A stretch of DNA of 64,000 nucleotides from Pseudomonadota bacterium (GCA_018241265.1 JAFEEF010000034.1:1-64000), one strand, 5' to 3'; numbered from the stretch's first letter, positions 6,871 to 16,393 are shown. The notes: generated by a model from the letters alone, not told the origin. Numbers and translations are program-made.

Positions 6871-8940
6871 TCAGCGCGCGCCCACGATGACGCGCGCGAT
6901 CGCCCCCGCGAGCTCCTCGCGCGAGTAGGGCTTGCGCAGCAGCTCCCAGTCGGACGGGCTGTCGCGGTCGGCCTCGAGCAGTTCGGACGAATAGCCCGAC
7001 ATCAGCACGATCGCGAGGTGCGGCAGGCGCCGGCGCGCCTCGTGCGCGAGCTGTGTGCCGCGCATGCCGGCGCCGAGCGCGATGTCGCTCAGCAGCACGT
7101 CGTAGGGCGCCTGCGGTTCGATCGCGAGCAGCGCCTGCTCGGCGCTCGCCGCCGCCGTGACCGCGCAGCCCAGCGCGTCGAGGAAGGTGCGCACCACGGC
7201 GCGCACCTCGGCATCGTCCTCCACCAGCAGCACGCGCAGGCCGGGCGGCACGTCCTGCCCGGCGGCATCGGCATCGGTTTCGGGCAGGCCCTGGGCGCAC
7301 GGCAGGTAGAGCGTGATGACGGTGCCCGCCCCGGGCGTGGTGTCGATCGCGATCGCGCCCCTGGACTGCTTGGCAAAGCCGTACACGGTGCTGAGGCCGA
7401 GGCCGGTGCCGCGGCCCGCGCCCTTGGTCGTGAAGAAGGGCTCGAAGGCGCGTTCCTTCACCTCGTCGGTCATGCCGCTGCCGTTGTCGGCGATCGCGAT
7501 CGCGACGTAGCCCTCGGGTGCGGCCTCGGCATCGTCGAGCTCCTCGCGCACCGCATCGAGCGAGCGGCAGACCTCGGCGTGGAAGCGCAGCCGGCCGCCG
7601 TCGGGCATGGCGTCGCGCGCATTGATCGCGATGTTGAGCAGGGCCGACTCGAGCTGACCCGCATCGGCGAGCACCGGCGGCGTGGCCGGCGCCACGTCGA
7701 CCTCGATGCGCACGCGCTGGTCGAGCGTGCGGCGCAGCATGTCGGCGAGCGACCGGATGAGCGCGCCCACGTCGAGCGCGCTCGGCTGCAGCACCTGGCG
7801 GCTCGAGAAGGCGAGCAGCTTGGCCGTGAGTTCGGCGCTGCGCCGCGCCGCGCGCATCGCGGCGCCGACGAGCTGCTGGCTGCGCGCATCGCCGGCCACC
7901 GACGGCAGCTCCTCGAGCACCTGCAGGTTGCCCTGGATCACGGTGAGCAGGTTGTTGAAGTCGTGCGCGATGCCGCCGGTGAGCTGGCCGACGCTCTCGA
8001 GCCGCTGCGCGTGGTTGAGCTGCTCCTCGGTCGTCGCGCGCTGCAGGCTGGTGGCGAGCAGGTTGGCGAGCGAGACGAGGAAGCGCAGCTCCTCGTCGCC
8101 GAAGCGCTGCGCCCGGAGCGAGCGCACCGCCAGCGCGCCTATCGTGCGGCCGCGGTCCGAGACCGGCACGGCAAGCGCGCTCACCAGCCCGGCGTCGAGG
8201 TAGGCGGGCGGCACGACGAAGCGCGTCTCGAGGCGGTAGTCGGGCACGATCAGCGGCTCGCCCTTGGAGAGTACGAGCCCGGGCGACGAGTCCGGCAGGT
8301 AGGGGATGCGCGCGCCGACCTCCTCGCCGGGCAGCGGCCCGACGCCGCTGGCCACCCGCAGCACGCCCTGCGCGGGCTCCAGCAGGTAGACCGTCGCGAC
8401 CTCGACCTCGAGCGCCTCGGCGGCGATCGCCGGCGCCTGATCGAGCAGGATCTGCGTGTCGCGCTCGTTGACGACATGATGGCCGAAGCGCGCCAGCTGC
8501 TCGCTGTAGCGCGCCCGCTGCAGCGCCTGGCGCACGCGCGGATAGGCGCCGATGCCGCGGATCGCCGCGACGACGAGCGGCAGGCCGTGGTCATGCAGCG
8601 GGCTGAGGGCGATCTCGACCATCACCTCGCTGCCGTCCTTGCGCCGCGCGACGAGATCCATCTGCGTGCCCATCGGCCGCGGCTGCGGCGCCCGCGCGTA
8701 GCCGGCGCGGAATGCCGCATGGCGCGGCCGGATCGCGTCGGGCACTAGCACGTCGACCGGCAGGCCGGCCAGCTCGTCGGTGGTGTAGCCGAGCAGCGAG
8801 GCCGCGGTCGGATTGGCCAGCACGATGGTGCCGGTCAGGTCGACCAGCAGCAGCGCGTCCGGATAGGCCGCGAACAGCGACCGGAACACGGTCTGCTCGG
8901 CGATGCCGGCAGGCAGCGCCGGTGCGCCCGTCGTGGTCAT
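6871..8940 (-). CDS. hybrid sensor histidine kinase (PAS-GAF-HisKA-HATPase-REC)
   Basis: Soluble sensor kinase of 689 residues with no membrane helix. Order: PAS (about 15-130; LLVDLTGTIVLANPTAASLLGY), GAF (about 160-300), a HisKA-type H-box with GGIAHDFNNLL (His near 325), an ATPase domain with NARDAMP, DNGSGM and GRGTGLGLSTVYG (about 430-545), and a C-terminal receiver (about 565-689; LLVEDDAEVR, phospho-acceptor in LLSDI, Lys in LLRKPYS). Its gene starts 4 nt after the stop of the OmpR-type regulator, so the two form one operon. The HDFNN H-box with a fused receiver is typical of kinases that feed a separate response regulator. The signal is unknown. Confidence 0.93.
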   Translation of the reverse strand: MTTTGAPALPAGIAEQTVFRSLFAAYPDALLLVDLTGTIVLANPTAASLLGYTTDELAGLPVDVLVPDAIRPRHAAFRAGYARAPQPRPMGTQMDLVARRKDGSEVMVEIALSPLHDHGLPLVVAAIRGIGAYPRVRQALQRARYSEQLARFGHHVVNERDTQILLDQAPAIAAEALEVEVATVYLLEPAQGVLRVASGVGPLPGEEVGARIPYLPDSSPGLVLSKGEPLIVPDYRLETRFVVPPAYLDAGLVSALAVPVSDRGRTIGALAVRSLRAQRFGDEELRFLVSLANLLATSLQRATTEEQLNHAQRLESVGQLTGGIAHDFNNLLTVIQGNLQVLEELPSVAGDARSQQLVGAAMRAARRSAELTAKLLAFSSRQVLQPSALDVGALIRSLADMLRRTLDQRVRIEVDVAPATPPVLADAGQLESALLNIAINARDAMPDGGRLRFHAEVCRSLDAVREELDDAEAAPEGYVAIAIADNGSGMTDEVKERAFEPFFTTKGAGRGTGLGLSTVYGFAKQSRGAIAIDTTPGAGTVITLYLPCAQGLPETDADAAGQDVPPGLRVLLVEDDAEVRAVVRTFLDALGCAVTAAASAEQALLAIEPQAPYDVLLSDIALGAGMRGTQLAHEARRRLPHLAIVLMSGYSSELLEADRDSPSDWELLRKPYSREELAGAIARVIVGAR

Positions 8941-8944
8941 CGCG

Positions 8945-9667
8945 TCACCCGCCCGTCACCGCGGGCACGAAGATGTAGCCGGCGCCGCGCACCGACTTGA
9001 TGACCTGCGGGTCGTCGGGATCGGCATCGAGCTTCTTGCGCAGCCGCCCGACCTGCACGTCGACCGTGCGGTCGAACGGCCCGGCCTCGCGGCCGCGCGT
9101 CTGCTCGAGCAGGAAGTCGCGCGACAGCACGCGGCCCGGGTGCTGGGCGAAGGTGTGCAGCAGGTCGAACTCGCCGCCGGTGAGCGCCACCTCCTGGCCC
9201 TGCGGATTGGTCAGGCGGCGCGCGGCACTGTCGAGCTCCCAGCCGGCGAAGCAGAGGCGCGTGGGCGTGGGCGCGATCGGCGCGGCGGCCGGCGGCGGGT
9301 GCAGCCGGCGCAGCACCGCCTTGATGCGCGCCAGCAGCTCACGCAGGTCGAACGGCTTGGTGACGTAGTCGTCGGCGCCGACCTCGAGGCCGACCACCTT
9401 GTCGACCGCGTCGCCGCGTCCGGTCACGATGACGAGGCCGCAATGCCAGTGCTCGCGCAGCTGCCGCGCGATCGAGAACCCGTCCTCGCCGGGCAGGCCG
9501 AGGTCGAGCAGCACGAGCGCCGGCGCATCGGCGGCCATCAGGGCCATCAAGGCGCGGCCGCTGTGCAGTTGCGTGACGCGATAACCGTGCCCCTGGAGGT
9601 AGTTGCCCAGCAGCACGGTGATGTCGACGTCGTCGTCGAGGATGGCGATGTGGACGGGCGTGCTCAC
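8945..9667 (-). CDS. OmpR/PhoB-family response regulator
   Basis: DNA-binding response regulator of 240 residues: receiver domain with acidic pocket DDD (11-13), phospho-acceptor Asp55 in LVLLDLGLPGEDG and Lys in VTKPFDLRELL, then a winged-helix domain (about 145-238) with the usual VDVQVGRLRKKLD and SVRGAGYIF motifs. I chose the GTG at 9667 (reads STPVHIAILDDDVD) because it gives the family length; an upstream ATG at 9805 adds 46 low-complexity residues. It lies 4 nt upstream of the hybrid kinase gene, its probable partner. Confidence 0.93.
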   Translation of the reverse strand: MSTPVHIAILDDDVDITVLLGNYLQGHGYRVTQLHSGRALMALMAADAPALVLLDLGLPGEDGFSIARQLREHWHCGLVIVTGRGDAVDKVVGLEVGADDYVTKPFDLRELLARIKAVLRRLHPPPAAAPIAPTPTRLCFAGWELDSAARRLTNPQGQEVALTGGEFDLLHTFAQHPGRVLSRDFLLEQTRGREAGPFDRTVDVQVGRLRKKLDADPDDPQVIKSVRGAGYIFVPAVTGG

Positions 9668-9836
9668 GCAGGGCGACGGCAGTGCGGCGGATGCTCTCGA
9701 AGGGCCAGGGGCAGGGTGCGCAGAGCGTAGCAGCTTTCGCGCGCGGCCCGCGCCGCGCGGCCCCGGGTAGTGCCTGACGCCGCCGGCAGGCGGATCGGGC
9801 ATCATCCCGCGCCCAAGCTTTCATGGAGGTGGCGTC

Positions 9837-10403
9837 ATGGGTCCCATGCATCGATCGCTGGCCGCCGGCATCGCCTTGGCTGCCGGTGCCGCGGGCGCGC
9901 AGGCGGCCGGGTTCGCGTTGAGCAGCCCGACCATCAAGCCGAACAGCACGCTGACCGACGCGCAGGTGTTCAACGGCTTCGGCTGCAGCGGCAAGAACAT
10001 CTCGCCGGCCCTCGCCTGGGGCGGCGCGCCGGCCGGCACGAAGAGCTTTGCATTGACCGTCTACGACCCGGATGCGCCGACCGGCTCCGGCTGGTGGCAC
10101 TGGGTCGTCTACAACATCCCGGCGTCGGCGACGGGTATCCCGGAAGGCGCCGGCGACGCCGCCGGCAAGGGCCTGCCGGCGGGCAGCATGCAAGGCCGCA
10201 CCGACTTCGGCGCGCCGGGCTTCGGCGGCGCCTGCCCGCCGGCCGGCGACAAGCCGCACCGCTACGTCTTCACCGTGTACGCGCTGAAGACCGACAAGCT
10301 CGACGTGCCGGCCGACGGCAGCGCGGCGCTGGTCGGCTTCATGATCCACGCCAACATGCTCGGCGAGGCGAAGTTCACCGCGCGCTACGGGCGCGGCAAG
10401 TGA
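9837..10403 (+). CDS. YbhB/YbcL-family (PEBP-like) exported protein
   Basis: Raf-kinase-inhibitor-like protein of the bacterial YbhB/YbcL branch of the PEBP superfamily, 188 residues. An N-terminal signal peptide (HRSLAAGIALAAGAAGAQA) indicates the periplasm. The PEBP core is clear: NISPALAWGGAPAGTKSFALTVYDPDAP, WWHWVVYNIP, a GxPGFGGACPP segment and PHRYVFTVYALK. GGAGGTGG lies 7 nt before the ATG. The E. coli homologues have no settled function, so no reaction is assigned. It is a single gene divergent from the two-component system. Confidence 0.92.
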   Translation: MGPMHRSLAAGIALAAGAAGAQAAGFALSSPTIKPNSTLTDAQVFNGFGCSGKNISPALAWGGAPAGTKSFALTVYDPDAPTGSGWWHWVVYNIPASATGIPEGAGDAAGKGLPAGSMQGRTDFGAPGFGGACPPAGDKPHRYVFTVYALKTDKLDVPADGSAALVGFMIHANMLGEAKFTARYGRGK

Positions 10404-10537
10404 CGGCCGGCCACGAAGCAAGGATCGATCCTCGCTGCTCGTAGGGTAGGGCTGGCTGGCGCGCCGGTCCGGGCGCACACTGCGCCGCTGTCGCGTCACC
10501 GCAGGCGCGCCTCGTTCGCCAACCGTCGGAGCCCATC

Positions 10538-11944
10538 ATGCTCGAATCGCTGCGTACCGATCCCACCTTCCACCCGTCGCCGCGCCTGGCGATGGAGGCC
10601 CCGCGCGAGCGCATCGCCTACACCGCGCTGTTGTCGCCGGATGCCTCGCGGCCCGATGCGCTGGCGGTTGTCGACGTCGATCCGTCGTCGAGCCGCTACG
10701 GCAGCGTGCTGTACCGCCTCGACATGCCGAACCGCGGCGACGAGTTCCACCACTTCGGCTGGAACGCCTGCAGCTCGGCGCTGTCGCCGATGTCGGGCCA
10801 TGCGTTCCTGAAGCGGCGCTACCTCGTCATCCCCGGCATCCGCTCGTCGCGCATCTACGTCGTCGATACCGAGCCCGATCCGGCGCGGCCGACGATCGCC
10901 CGCGTGATCGAGCCCGAGGAGGTGATGCGCAAGACCGGCTATTCGCGCCCGCACACCGTGCATTGCGGACCCGAAGGCATCTACATCAGCACCCTCGGCG
11001 GTGCCGGCGCCGACGGCACCGAAGGGCCGGCCGGCGTGTTCCTGCTCGATTGCGAAACCTTCGACATCCTCGGCAAATGGGAGATCGAGCGCGGCCCGCA
11101 GAAGCTGCACTACGACTTCTGGTGGAACCTGCCGCGCGACTACATGGTGTCGAGCGAATGGGGCCTGCCGCCGCAGTTCGAGAACGGCATCGTTCCCGAA
11201 GACCTGCTCGGCAACCGCTACGGCCATGCGCTGCACTTCTGGGACTTGCGCGCGCGCCGCCATGTGCAGACCATCGACCTCGGCGCCAACCACCAGATGG
11301 CGCTCGAGATCCGGCCGGCGCACGACCCGACGCGCGAATACGGCTTCCTCGGCGTGGTCGTGGACACGACCAACCTCGAAGGCTCGATCTGGACCTGGTA
11401 CCGCGAGGCCGGCAAGTTCCACGTGCAGAAGACCGCCGTGATTCCGCCCGAGCCGGCCGACCCGGCATTGCTGCCGCCGCTGCTGAAAGGCTTCGGCGCC
11501 GTGCCGCCGCTGATCACCGACATCGACCTGTCGCTCGACGACCGCTTCCTCTACGTCGCCTGCTGGGGCACCGGCGAGCTGCGCCAGTACGACGTGACCG
11601 ATCCGTTCAAGCCGCGCCTGGCGGGCAGCGTGCACATCGGCGGCATCGCACGGCGCACGCCGCATCCGAACGGCCGCCTGTTCGGCGGCGGCCCGCAGAT
11701 GACCGAGATCAGCCGCGACGGCAAGCGCGTCTACTTCACCAACTCGCTCTACAGCCGGTGGGACACGCAGTTCTATCCCGACGGCGTGCCGGGCCGCCAG
11801 GTGATGTGCCACGTCGGTGCCGACGGCGGGCTGACGCTGGACGAGCGCTTCGTCGTCGACTTCGGCGCGGACTACGGCGCGCACCAGATCCGGCTGCAGG
11901 GCGGAGACTGCTCGACGGACTCCTTCTGCTATCCATCGGCATGA
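10538..11944 (+). CDS. SBP56 selenium-binding protein / methanethiol oxidase family
   Basis: A 468-residue beta-propeller protein of the SBP56/SELENBP1 family, whose bacterial and human members oxidise methanethiol to formaldehyde, H2S and H2O2. Diagnostic stretches are WNACSSA, RSSRIYVVDT, RPHTVHCGPEGIYIS, YDFWWNLPRDYMVSSEWG, LSLDDRFLYVACW, LRQYDVTDPFKPRLAG, GGPQMTEISRDGKRVYFT and the C-terminal GGDCSTD. In the animal protein the Cys region reads CSSC; here it is CSSA, so the first Cys is kept and the second lost. No signal peptide is visible, so it should be cytoplasmic, unlike periplasmic MtoX. A 6-helix membrane protein follows 49 nt downstream. Confidence 0.9.
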   Translation: MLESLRTDPTFHPSPRLAMEAPRERIAYTALLSPDASRPDALAVVDVDPSSSRYGSVLYRLDMPNRGDEFHHFGWNACSSALSPMSGHAFLKRRYLVIPGIRSSRIYVVDTEPDPARPTIARVIEPEEVMRKTGYSRPHTVHCGPEGIYISTLGGAGADGTEGPAGVFLLDCETFDILGKWEIERGPQKLHYDFWWNLPRDYMVSSEWGLPPQFENGIVPEDLLGNRYGHALHFWDLRARRHVQTIDLGANHQMALEIRPAHDPTREYGFLGVVVDTTNLEGSIWTWYREAGKFHVQKTAVIPPEPADPALLPPLLKGFGAVPPLITDIDLSLDDRFLYVACWGTGELRQYDVTDPFKPRLAGSVHIGGIARRTPHPNGRLFGGGPQMTEISRDGKRVYFTNSLYSRWDTQFYPDGVPGRQVMCHVGADGGLTLDERFVVDFGADYGAHQIRLQGGDCSTDSFCYPSA

Positions 11945-11993
11945 GGACGACATCGCGGCCCGCCGATTCATCCATAGCCGTCGGCGCGCACGG

Positions 11994-12656
11994 ATGACCA
12001 GCGCCGCATCGCTCTGGGCCGGCGTCGTCGCGATCGGCATCTACCATGGACTGAACCCGGCGATGGGCTGGCCGCTCGCGGTCGCGCACGGCCTCGAGCG
12101 GCGTCGCGGCACCGCGGTGTTCGGTACCTGGATACCGCTCGGCGTCGGCCACGTGCTGGCGATGGCCATCGTGCTCGTGCCGTTCGCGCTGCTCGCGTGG
12201 ATGCTCGAATGGAGCCGCGAGATCCGCGTCGCGGCCGGCGCGATCGTGCTGGGCTTCGGCGTGCTGCGGCTGTTCTGGCAGCGCCATCCGCGTGCGCTGG
12301 CGCGCATACCGCCGACCCAGCTCACGCTCTGGTCGTTCCTGATGGCGACCGCGCACGGCGCTGCGCTGATGCTGGTGCCGGTGCTGATGGGCCTGTGCGC
12401 GACGCCGCCGCCGGCATCGGCCGGCCCGCTGGCCCACGACGCGATGATGGGGCTGATGCGCAACGGCGCCGCGACCGCACTGACGGTGTCGGCGCTGCAC
12501 ACCGTCGCGATGATCGGCTCCGGGCTGGCGGTGGCGTGGATCGTCTACCGCTATCTCGGCCTGCGTGCATTGCGCGGCGCGTGGATCGACCTGGATCGCG
12601 TGTGGGCGATCGGGCTGATCGCATCGGGCGGCGTGGCGATCGCGATGGCGGTCTGA
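11994..12656 (+). CDS. six-helix membrane protein next to the SBP56 gene
   Basis: A 220-residue integral membrane protein with about six hydrophobic segments. Conserved-looking polar positions sit inside or at the ends of helices: GIYHGLNPAMGWPLAVAHGLE near the N-terminus, GVGHVLAM, TAHGAALMLVPVLM and SALHTVAMIGSG. Intramembrane His near the start of helices recalls metal-permease families such as NicO/UreH (which carry an HxxxxDH motif), but the exact motif is absent, so this is only a suggestion. The spacing to the SBP56 gene (49 nt, same strand) suggests co-transcription. Confidence 0.75.
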   Translation: MTSAASLWAGVVAIGIYHGLNPAMGWPLAVAHGLERRRGTAVFGTWIPLGVGHVLAMAIVLVPFALLAWMLEWSREIRVAAGAIVLGFGVLRLFWQRHPRALARIPPTQLTLWSFLMATAHGAALMLVPVLMGLCATPPPASAGPLAHDAMMGLMRNGAATALTVSALHTVAMIGSGLAVAWIVYRYLGLRALRGAWIDLDRVWAIGLIASGGVAIAMAV

Positions 12657-12999
12657 GCGCCGCCGCGGCGGCGCGCTCCCTGCGCGAAACGCGATGGCCG
12701 CACTGCGCCGAAGCGCACGGGCATCGCCGATCGGCTGCGTGATCGACCGAGTGAGGACGCCGCCGATGCCGCTCGCCAACATCACCGCGATCGCGGACCG
12801 CGCGATCATCGAGCGCGTGGCCGCCGCCGACGTCGCGCTGTCGACGCCGGCTCGCGGCTCGACGCTGAGACGCCCGGTCCGGTAGACGAGCAACTGCGAC
12901 GGTTCGATCGGCATGTCCGCCGGCGAGCAGTGGATGCGTCCGGACAGATGAAGGGAGGTGCTGCGAGGTGCAGCACCCCCTCTCCGAGGACACACCCGC
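12657..12999. other. intergenic stretch with a GC hairpin, no supported gene
   Basis: Short reading frames exist on both strands, but none has a convincing start, composition or recognisable sequence. The only structure I see is a perfect hairpin, GGTGCTGC (12957-12964), loop GAGGT, GCAGCACC (12970-12977), ending 22 nt before the next gene start; it would lie in that gene's leader. Confidence 0.5.
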
Positions 13000-13188
13000 A
13001 TGAAGCCCAGCAACGCGATCCGCCTGACCTCGCTGCTCGCCGCCGTCGTGATGGCCGGCCTGGTGGTCGGAAGCCAGTTCGGCATGGCCAACCACTACGC
13101 CGCACAGGCCGATGAGGCGCTGGCGCTGTCGCACGCGCTGAGCGTCGCGCAGTCCGCCAGCGCGGTGCCGCGCGGAGCCGCGATCTGA
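13000..13188 (+). CDS. small single-helix hypothetical protein
   Basis: A 62-residue protein beginning MKPSNAIRLTSLLAAVVMAGLVVGSQF, which reads as an uncleaved signal anchor or signal peptide followed by about 30 polar, Ala-rich residues with an ADEALALSHALS helix. The ATG is preceded by GAGGA at 12986-12990. I do not recognise a named family. It is followed after 77 nt by the ECF sigma gene on the same strand; a functional link is only possible. Confidence 0.55.
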   Translation: MKPSNAIRLTSLLAAVVMAGLVVGSQFGMANHYAAQADEALALSHALSVAQSASAVPRGAAI

Positions 13189-13265
13189 CCGGCTCGGCGG
13201 CCGAGCCGGATGACGCTGCGCCGCCAAGGCCCTAACATCCTGCGTGCCGAGTGCAGGGAGGCGAG

Positions 13266-13820
13266 ATGAACGACCTCAGCGAATTGCTGCGCCGAGTCAA
13301 CGCAGGCGAGACCGGCGCCCAGGACGCGCTGTTCGCGGCGGCCTACCCCGAACTGCGCAAGCTCGCGCGCTCGCGGCTGCACGATGGCGGCCGCAACACC
13401 TACCTGGACACCACCGCGCTGGTGCACGAGTCCTACCTGCGCTTCGTCCACGGGGGCCAGTTGCGCTCGGAGGACCGACGCGCCTTCTTCGGCTACGCCT
13501 CGCGCGTCATGCGCTCGGTGATCATCGATGCGGTGCGCAAGCGCCAGGCCGACCGGCGCGGGGGCGATCTCGAGCGGATCACGCTCGATACCCAGCTCGA
13601 AGACAAGCTCCCCGACGGCGAGGACGAACCCCTCAAGGTAGACGAGGCGCTCGAGGTGCTCGCGAAATCCGAGCCGCGCCTTGCGCGGGTCGTCGAGATG
13701 CGCTACTTCGGCGGCTACAGCGAGGCGGAGATCGCCGAGACGCTGGAGCTGACCGAGCGCACCGTGCGGCGCGACTGGACCAAAGCGCGACTGCTGCTCG
13801 GGGCGATGCTGCGCAGCTGA
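13266..13820 (+). CDS. ECF-like sigma factor (Sigma70_ECF/TIGR02999-type)
   Basis: A 184-residue alternative sigma factor. Region 2 is visible as LFAAAYPELRKLARSRL and TTALVHESYLRF, with GYASRVMRSVIIDAVRKRQADRRGG characteristic of the PF07638-type ECF family. Region 4 is VVEMRYFGGYSEAEIAETLELTERTVRRDWTKAR. I chose ATG 13266 because GGGAGGCGAG sits directly before it. Members are usually next to a Ser/Thr kinase with TPR or beta-propeller domains; no such partner and no zinc anti-sigma gene is visible here. Confidence 0.9.
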   Translation: MNDLSELLRRVNAGETGAQDALFAAAYPELRKLARSRLHDGGRNTYLDTTALVHESYLRFVHGGQLRSEDRRAFFGYASRVMRSVIIDAVRKRQADRRGGDLERITLDTQLEDKLPDGEDEPLKVDEALEVLAKSEPRLARVVEMRYFGGYSEAEIAETLELTERTVRRDWTKARLLLGAMLRS

Positions 13821-14059
13821 CCCCCGGTGCGGCCTTCCTGCGACTCTGCCCGCTACGCGTAGGGTCCATGGCTCCTGCTGTGGCGCCACTGCCCCCTGAA
13901 CGGTCCGTAGTGCAAAGGCGCGCTACGACCGTGTCGCAGCAAGCTGCCGTCGTTCGGATACGATGGATGTGCTGAGCGTTTGCGACACCTGAGCAGATGG
14001 GAACGCCAAGCGGGCGATCGTGAGCGTACCCTATTGCTTCTGCAAGTTCGGACGACGCG

Positions 14060-16192
14060 ATGCTGACCTTCATAGTCGGCGAGAGCGAACTCGCCAGACG
14101 TATACGTGCCTATCCATGGGACGACACGGAGCTCGGGGCACTTGAGACTTGGCCGGAGTCTCTCAAGACGCTTGTCAGCGTGATGCTCGCGGCGAATCAG
14201 CCGATGTATACGGTCTGGGGTCCGCGTCAGCTGTTGCTCTACAACGACCAGTACGTCTCGGTCCTGCAAGGCCATCACCCGAGCGCCCTGGGGCGGCCGT
14301 TTCTGGAGGTCTGGAGCGAAATCGCCGACGACCTGGAGCCTCTCGTCAAGAACGCATACGCGGGAATACCGTCCTACACGGACGACATCCTGCTGGTGCT
14401 TGAGCGCAGTGGCCATACCGAGGAGACGCACTTCGCCTACTCGTACACGCCGGTGTTCAACGCAACCGGCGTGGTGGACGGGTTCTTCTGCCCCTGTATA
14501 GAGACAACCGAGCAGGTGAAGGCTGCACACTTGATTCGGGAGAGCGAGGAACGGCAGGCATTTCTCCTGGGCCTGGGCGACGCGTTGCGGCCGTTGGTCG
14601 ATCCCGCACAGATCAAGAGCGTCGCGACGCGGCTGCTCGGAGAACAGCTTGCGGTGAACCGCGCCTTCTACGCGGACGCCGAAGCCGGCCACTGGCTGGT
14701 CAGCCGCGGCTACGAGCATGGCGTGGCAGCGTTGCCCGATCAGCCCTTCGACATGCCCGAATACGGCGACTGGATCATCGACGGATTTCTCGCCGGACAG
14801 CGGCTCGTCGTCAACGACATGGCGGCCGACCTGCGCTTCGACACCTCGGAGCGCGACGCGCACTTTGCACTGCAGATCGGGGCGGAGGTCGCGCTGCCCC
14901 TGGTCAAGAACGATCAGCTCGTTTCCATGCTCGTCGTGCACTCCGCCTCGGCGCGCAACTGGTCCGAGAAGGACCTTGCGCTCCTGGAGGAAGTCGCCGA
15001 GCGTACTTGGGCTGCCGTTGAACGAGCACGGGCAGAGTCTGCAGTGCGCGAGGGTGATCGCCGCAAGGACGAGTTCCTGGCTGTGCTCTCCCACGAGCTC
15101 CGCAACGGGCTGGCTCCGCTGGTCTACGACGCTCGGATCGGCACCCGCAGTGCCAACTTGCAGGAGATGGCGGCTGTTTTCGCGCGCATGGACGTCCAGT
15201 TGGGCCACGTCGTCCGTCTCGTCGACGATCTGCTGGATGTCGCGCGCATCACCGCCGGCAAGATCGAGCTTGTGTCGGAGCTTCTTCGGCCTCGCGAGGT
15301 CGTGACGCTGGCGATCGAGGCCTGTCGCGCAGAGATCGAGGCTTGCGGCCACGTCCTCACCGTCATCGACCAGACCGACACCGAGCTCCTGGTGTACGGT
15401 GATCGGGTTCGATTGACGCAGGTTGTGACCAACCTGCTTTCCAATGCAACGAAGTACACCGCCGAGGGCGGCAACATCACGGTACGCCTCGCCCGCGACG
15501 AAGAGGATGCGGTGATCGAAGTCGCCGACGACGGCATCGGAATTCCCGAGGCGGCACTGCCTCGCGTCTTCGATCTTTTCAGCCAGGTTCGTACCCAGCA
15601 ATCCAATGCGGCGGGCGGCCTCGGTATCGGTCTCGCGTTGGTCCGCGATCTCGTTGGCATGCACGGCGGCACGGCTGCCGCCTTCAGCGCAGGCCCAGGC
15701 CAGGGCAGTACGTTCAGCGTCCGTTTGCCGGTAGCAACCCATCTGTCAACCTCGGCCGCCGAAACAACGCCGGCCGACGTGAATGTCCCGAAAAACCGCC
15801 TGCACATCCTTGTCGTCGACGACTTGAGGGATGCCGCCGACTCGCTGTCCGAGCTGCTACGGCTCGACGGCGATGAGGTCAGCGTTGCGTATAGCGGCGA
15901 GGAGGCTCTAAGGGAAGTGCGGCGGCGGCCGCCCGACCTTGTTCTGCTCGATCTCGGCTTGCCCGGCATCGACGGCTTCGAAGTGTCGCGCGGCCTGCAG
16001 CGCATCTTTGCCGACGGGCGTCGTCCCCAGATCATCGCGCTGACCGGATGGGGCCAGGCTCAGGACCGCCAGCGATCACAAGAGGCAGGATTTGACGGCC
16101 ACCTCACGAAGCCGCCAAGGCAGGAGGATCTGCGGAGCGTGGTCGCCAGTGCGCGGTCGCGGAAGGCGCTCCGGGACGGCGCCACGTCGTAG
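14060..16192 (+). CDS. hybrid sensor histidine kinase (PAS-GAF-HisKA-HATPase-REC)
   Basis: A 710-residue soluble kinase. A PAS-like domain (about 30-160, WGPRQLLLYNDQYVSVL, GHHPSALGRPFLEVW) precedes a GAF domain (about 170-325), a HisKA domain with FLAVLSHELRNGLAPL (His near 345) and an ATPase domain with LSNATKYT, VADDGIGIP and GGLGIGLALVRDLV (about 450-565). A C-terminal receiver follows (about 590-705; VVDDLRDAADSL, LVLLDLGLPGIDG, LTKPPRQEDL). PAS-GAF kinases of this build include phytochrome-like and bacteriophytochrome-associated kinases, but no chromophore Cys can be assigned. It has no adjacent response regulator. Codon use is less GC-extreme than in the flanks, suggesting later acquisition. 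Confidence 0.92.
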   Translation: MLTFIVGESELARRIRAYPWDDTELGALETWPESLKTLVSVMLAANQPMYTVWGPRQLLLYNDQYVSVLQGHHPSALGRPFLEVWSEIADDLEPLVKNAYAGIPSYTDDILLVLERSGHTEETHFAYSYTPVFNATGVVDGFFCPCIETTEQVKAAHLIRESEERQAFLLGLGDALRPLVDPAQIKSVATRLLGEQLAVNRAFYADAEAGHWLVSRGYEHGVAALPDQPFDMPEYGDWIIDGFLAGQRLVVNDMAADLRFDTSERDAHFALQIGAEVALPLVKNDQLVSMLVVHSASARNWSEKDLALLEEVAERTWAAVERARAESAVREGDRRKDEFLAVLSHELRNGLAPLVYDARIGTRSANLQEMAAVFARMDVQLGHVVRLVDDLLDVARITAGKIELVSELLRPREVVTLAIEACRAEIEACGHVLTVIDQTDTELLVYGDRVRLTQVVTNLLSNATKYTAEGGNITVRLARDEEDAVIEVADDGIGIPEAALPRVFDLFSQVRTQQSNAAGGLGIGLALVRDLVGMHGGTAAAFSAGPGQGSTFSVRLPVATHLSTSAAETTPADVNVPKNRLHILVVDDLRDAADSLSELLRLDGDEVSVAYSGEEALREVRRRPPDLVLLDLGLPGIDGFEVSRGLQRIFADGRRPQIIALTGWGQAQDRQRSQEAGFDGHLTKPPRQEDLRSVVASARSRKALRDGATS

Positions 16193-16393
16193 AGCAGGCC
16201 CGTTGCATGCTCGCGCGCCGCAACGCGTTGAAGCCTGTTCATCGGCACTACCAACGACTGCGGCGCGTCACCCGACGCCCGCGGTCGGCTCCTTGCGCGG
16301 CGCGCTGGTGCCACCCGCTGACGGGCCAACAGCTTGCGCCAGACTTCCGCCATGACGCATGGCATGTCCCGCGGGCGACGTCGGCCCGGCCGC

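Noticed and set aside
12694..12885. 63-codon frame after the membrane protein gene
   Set aside because: No ribosome site or recognisable sequence; overlapping frames on the other strand are equally long.
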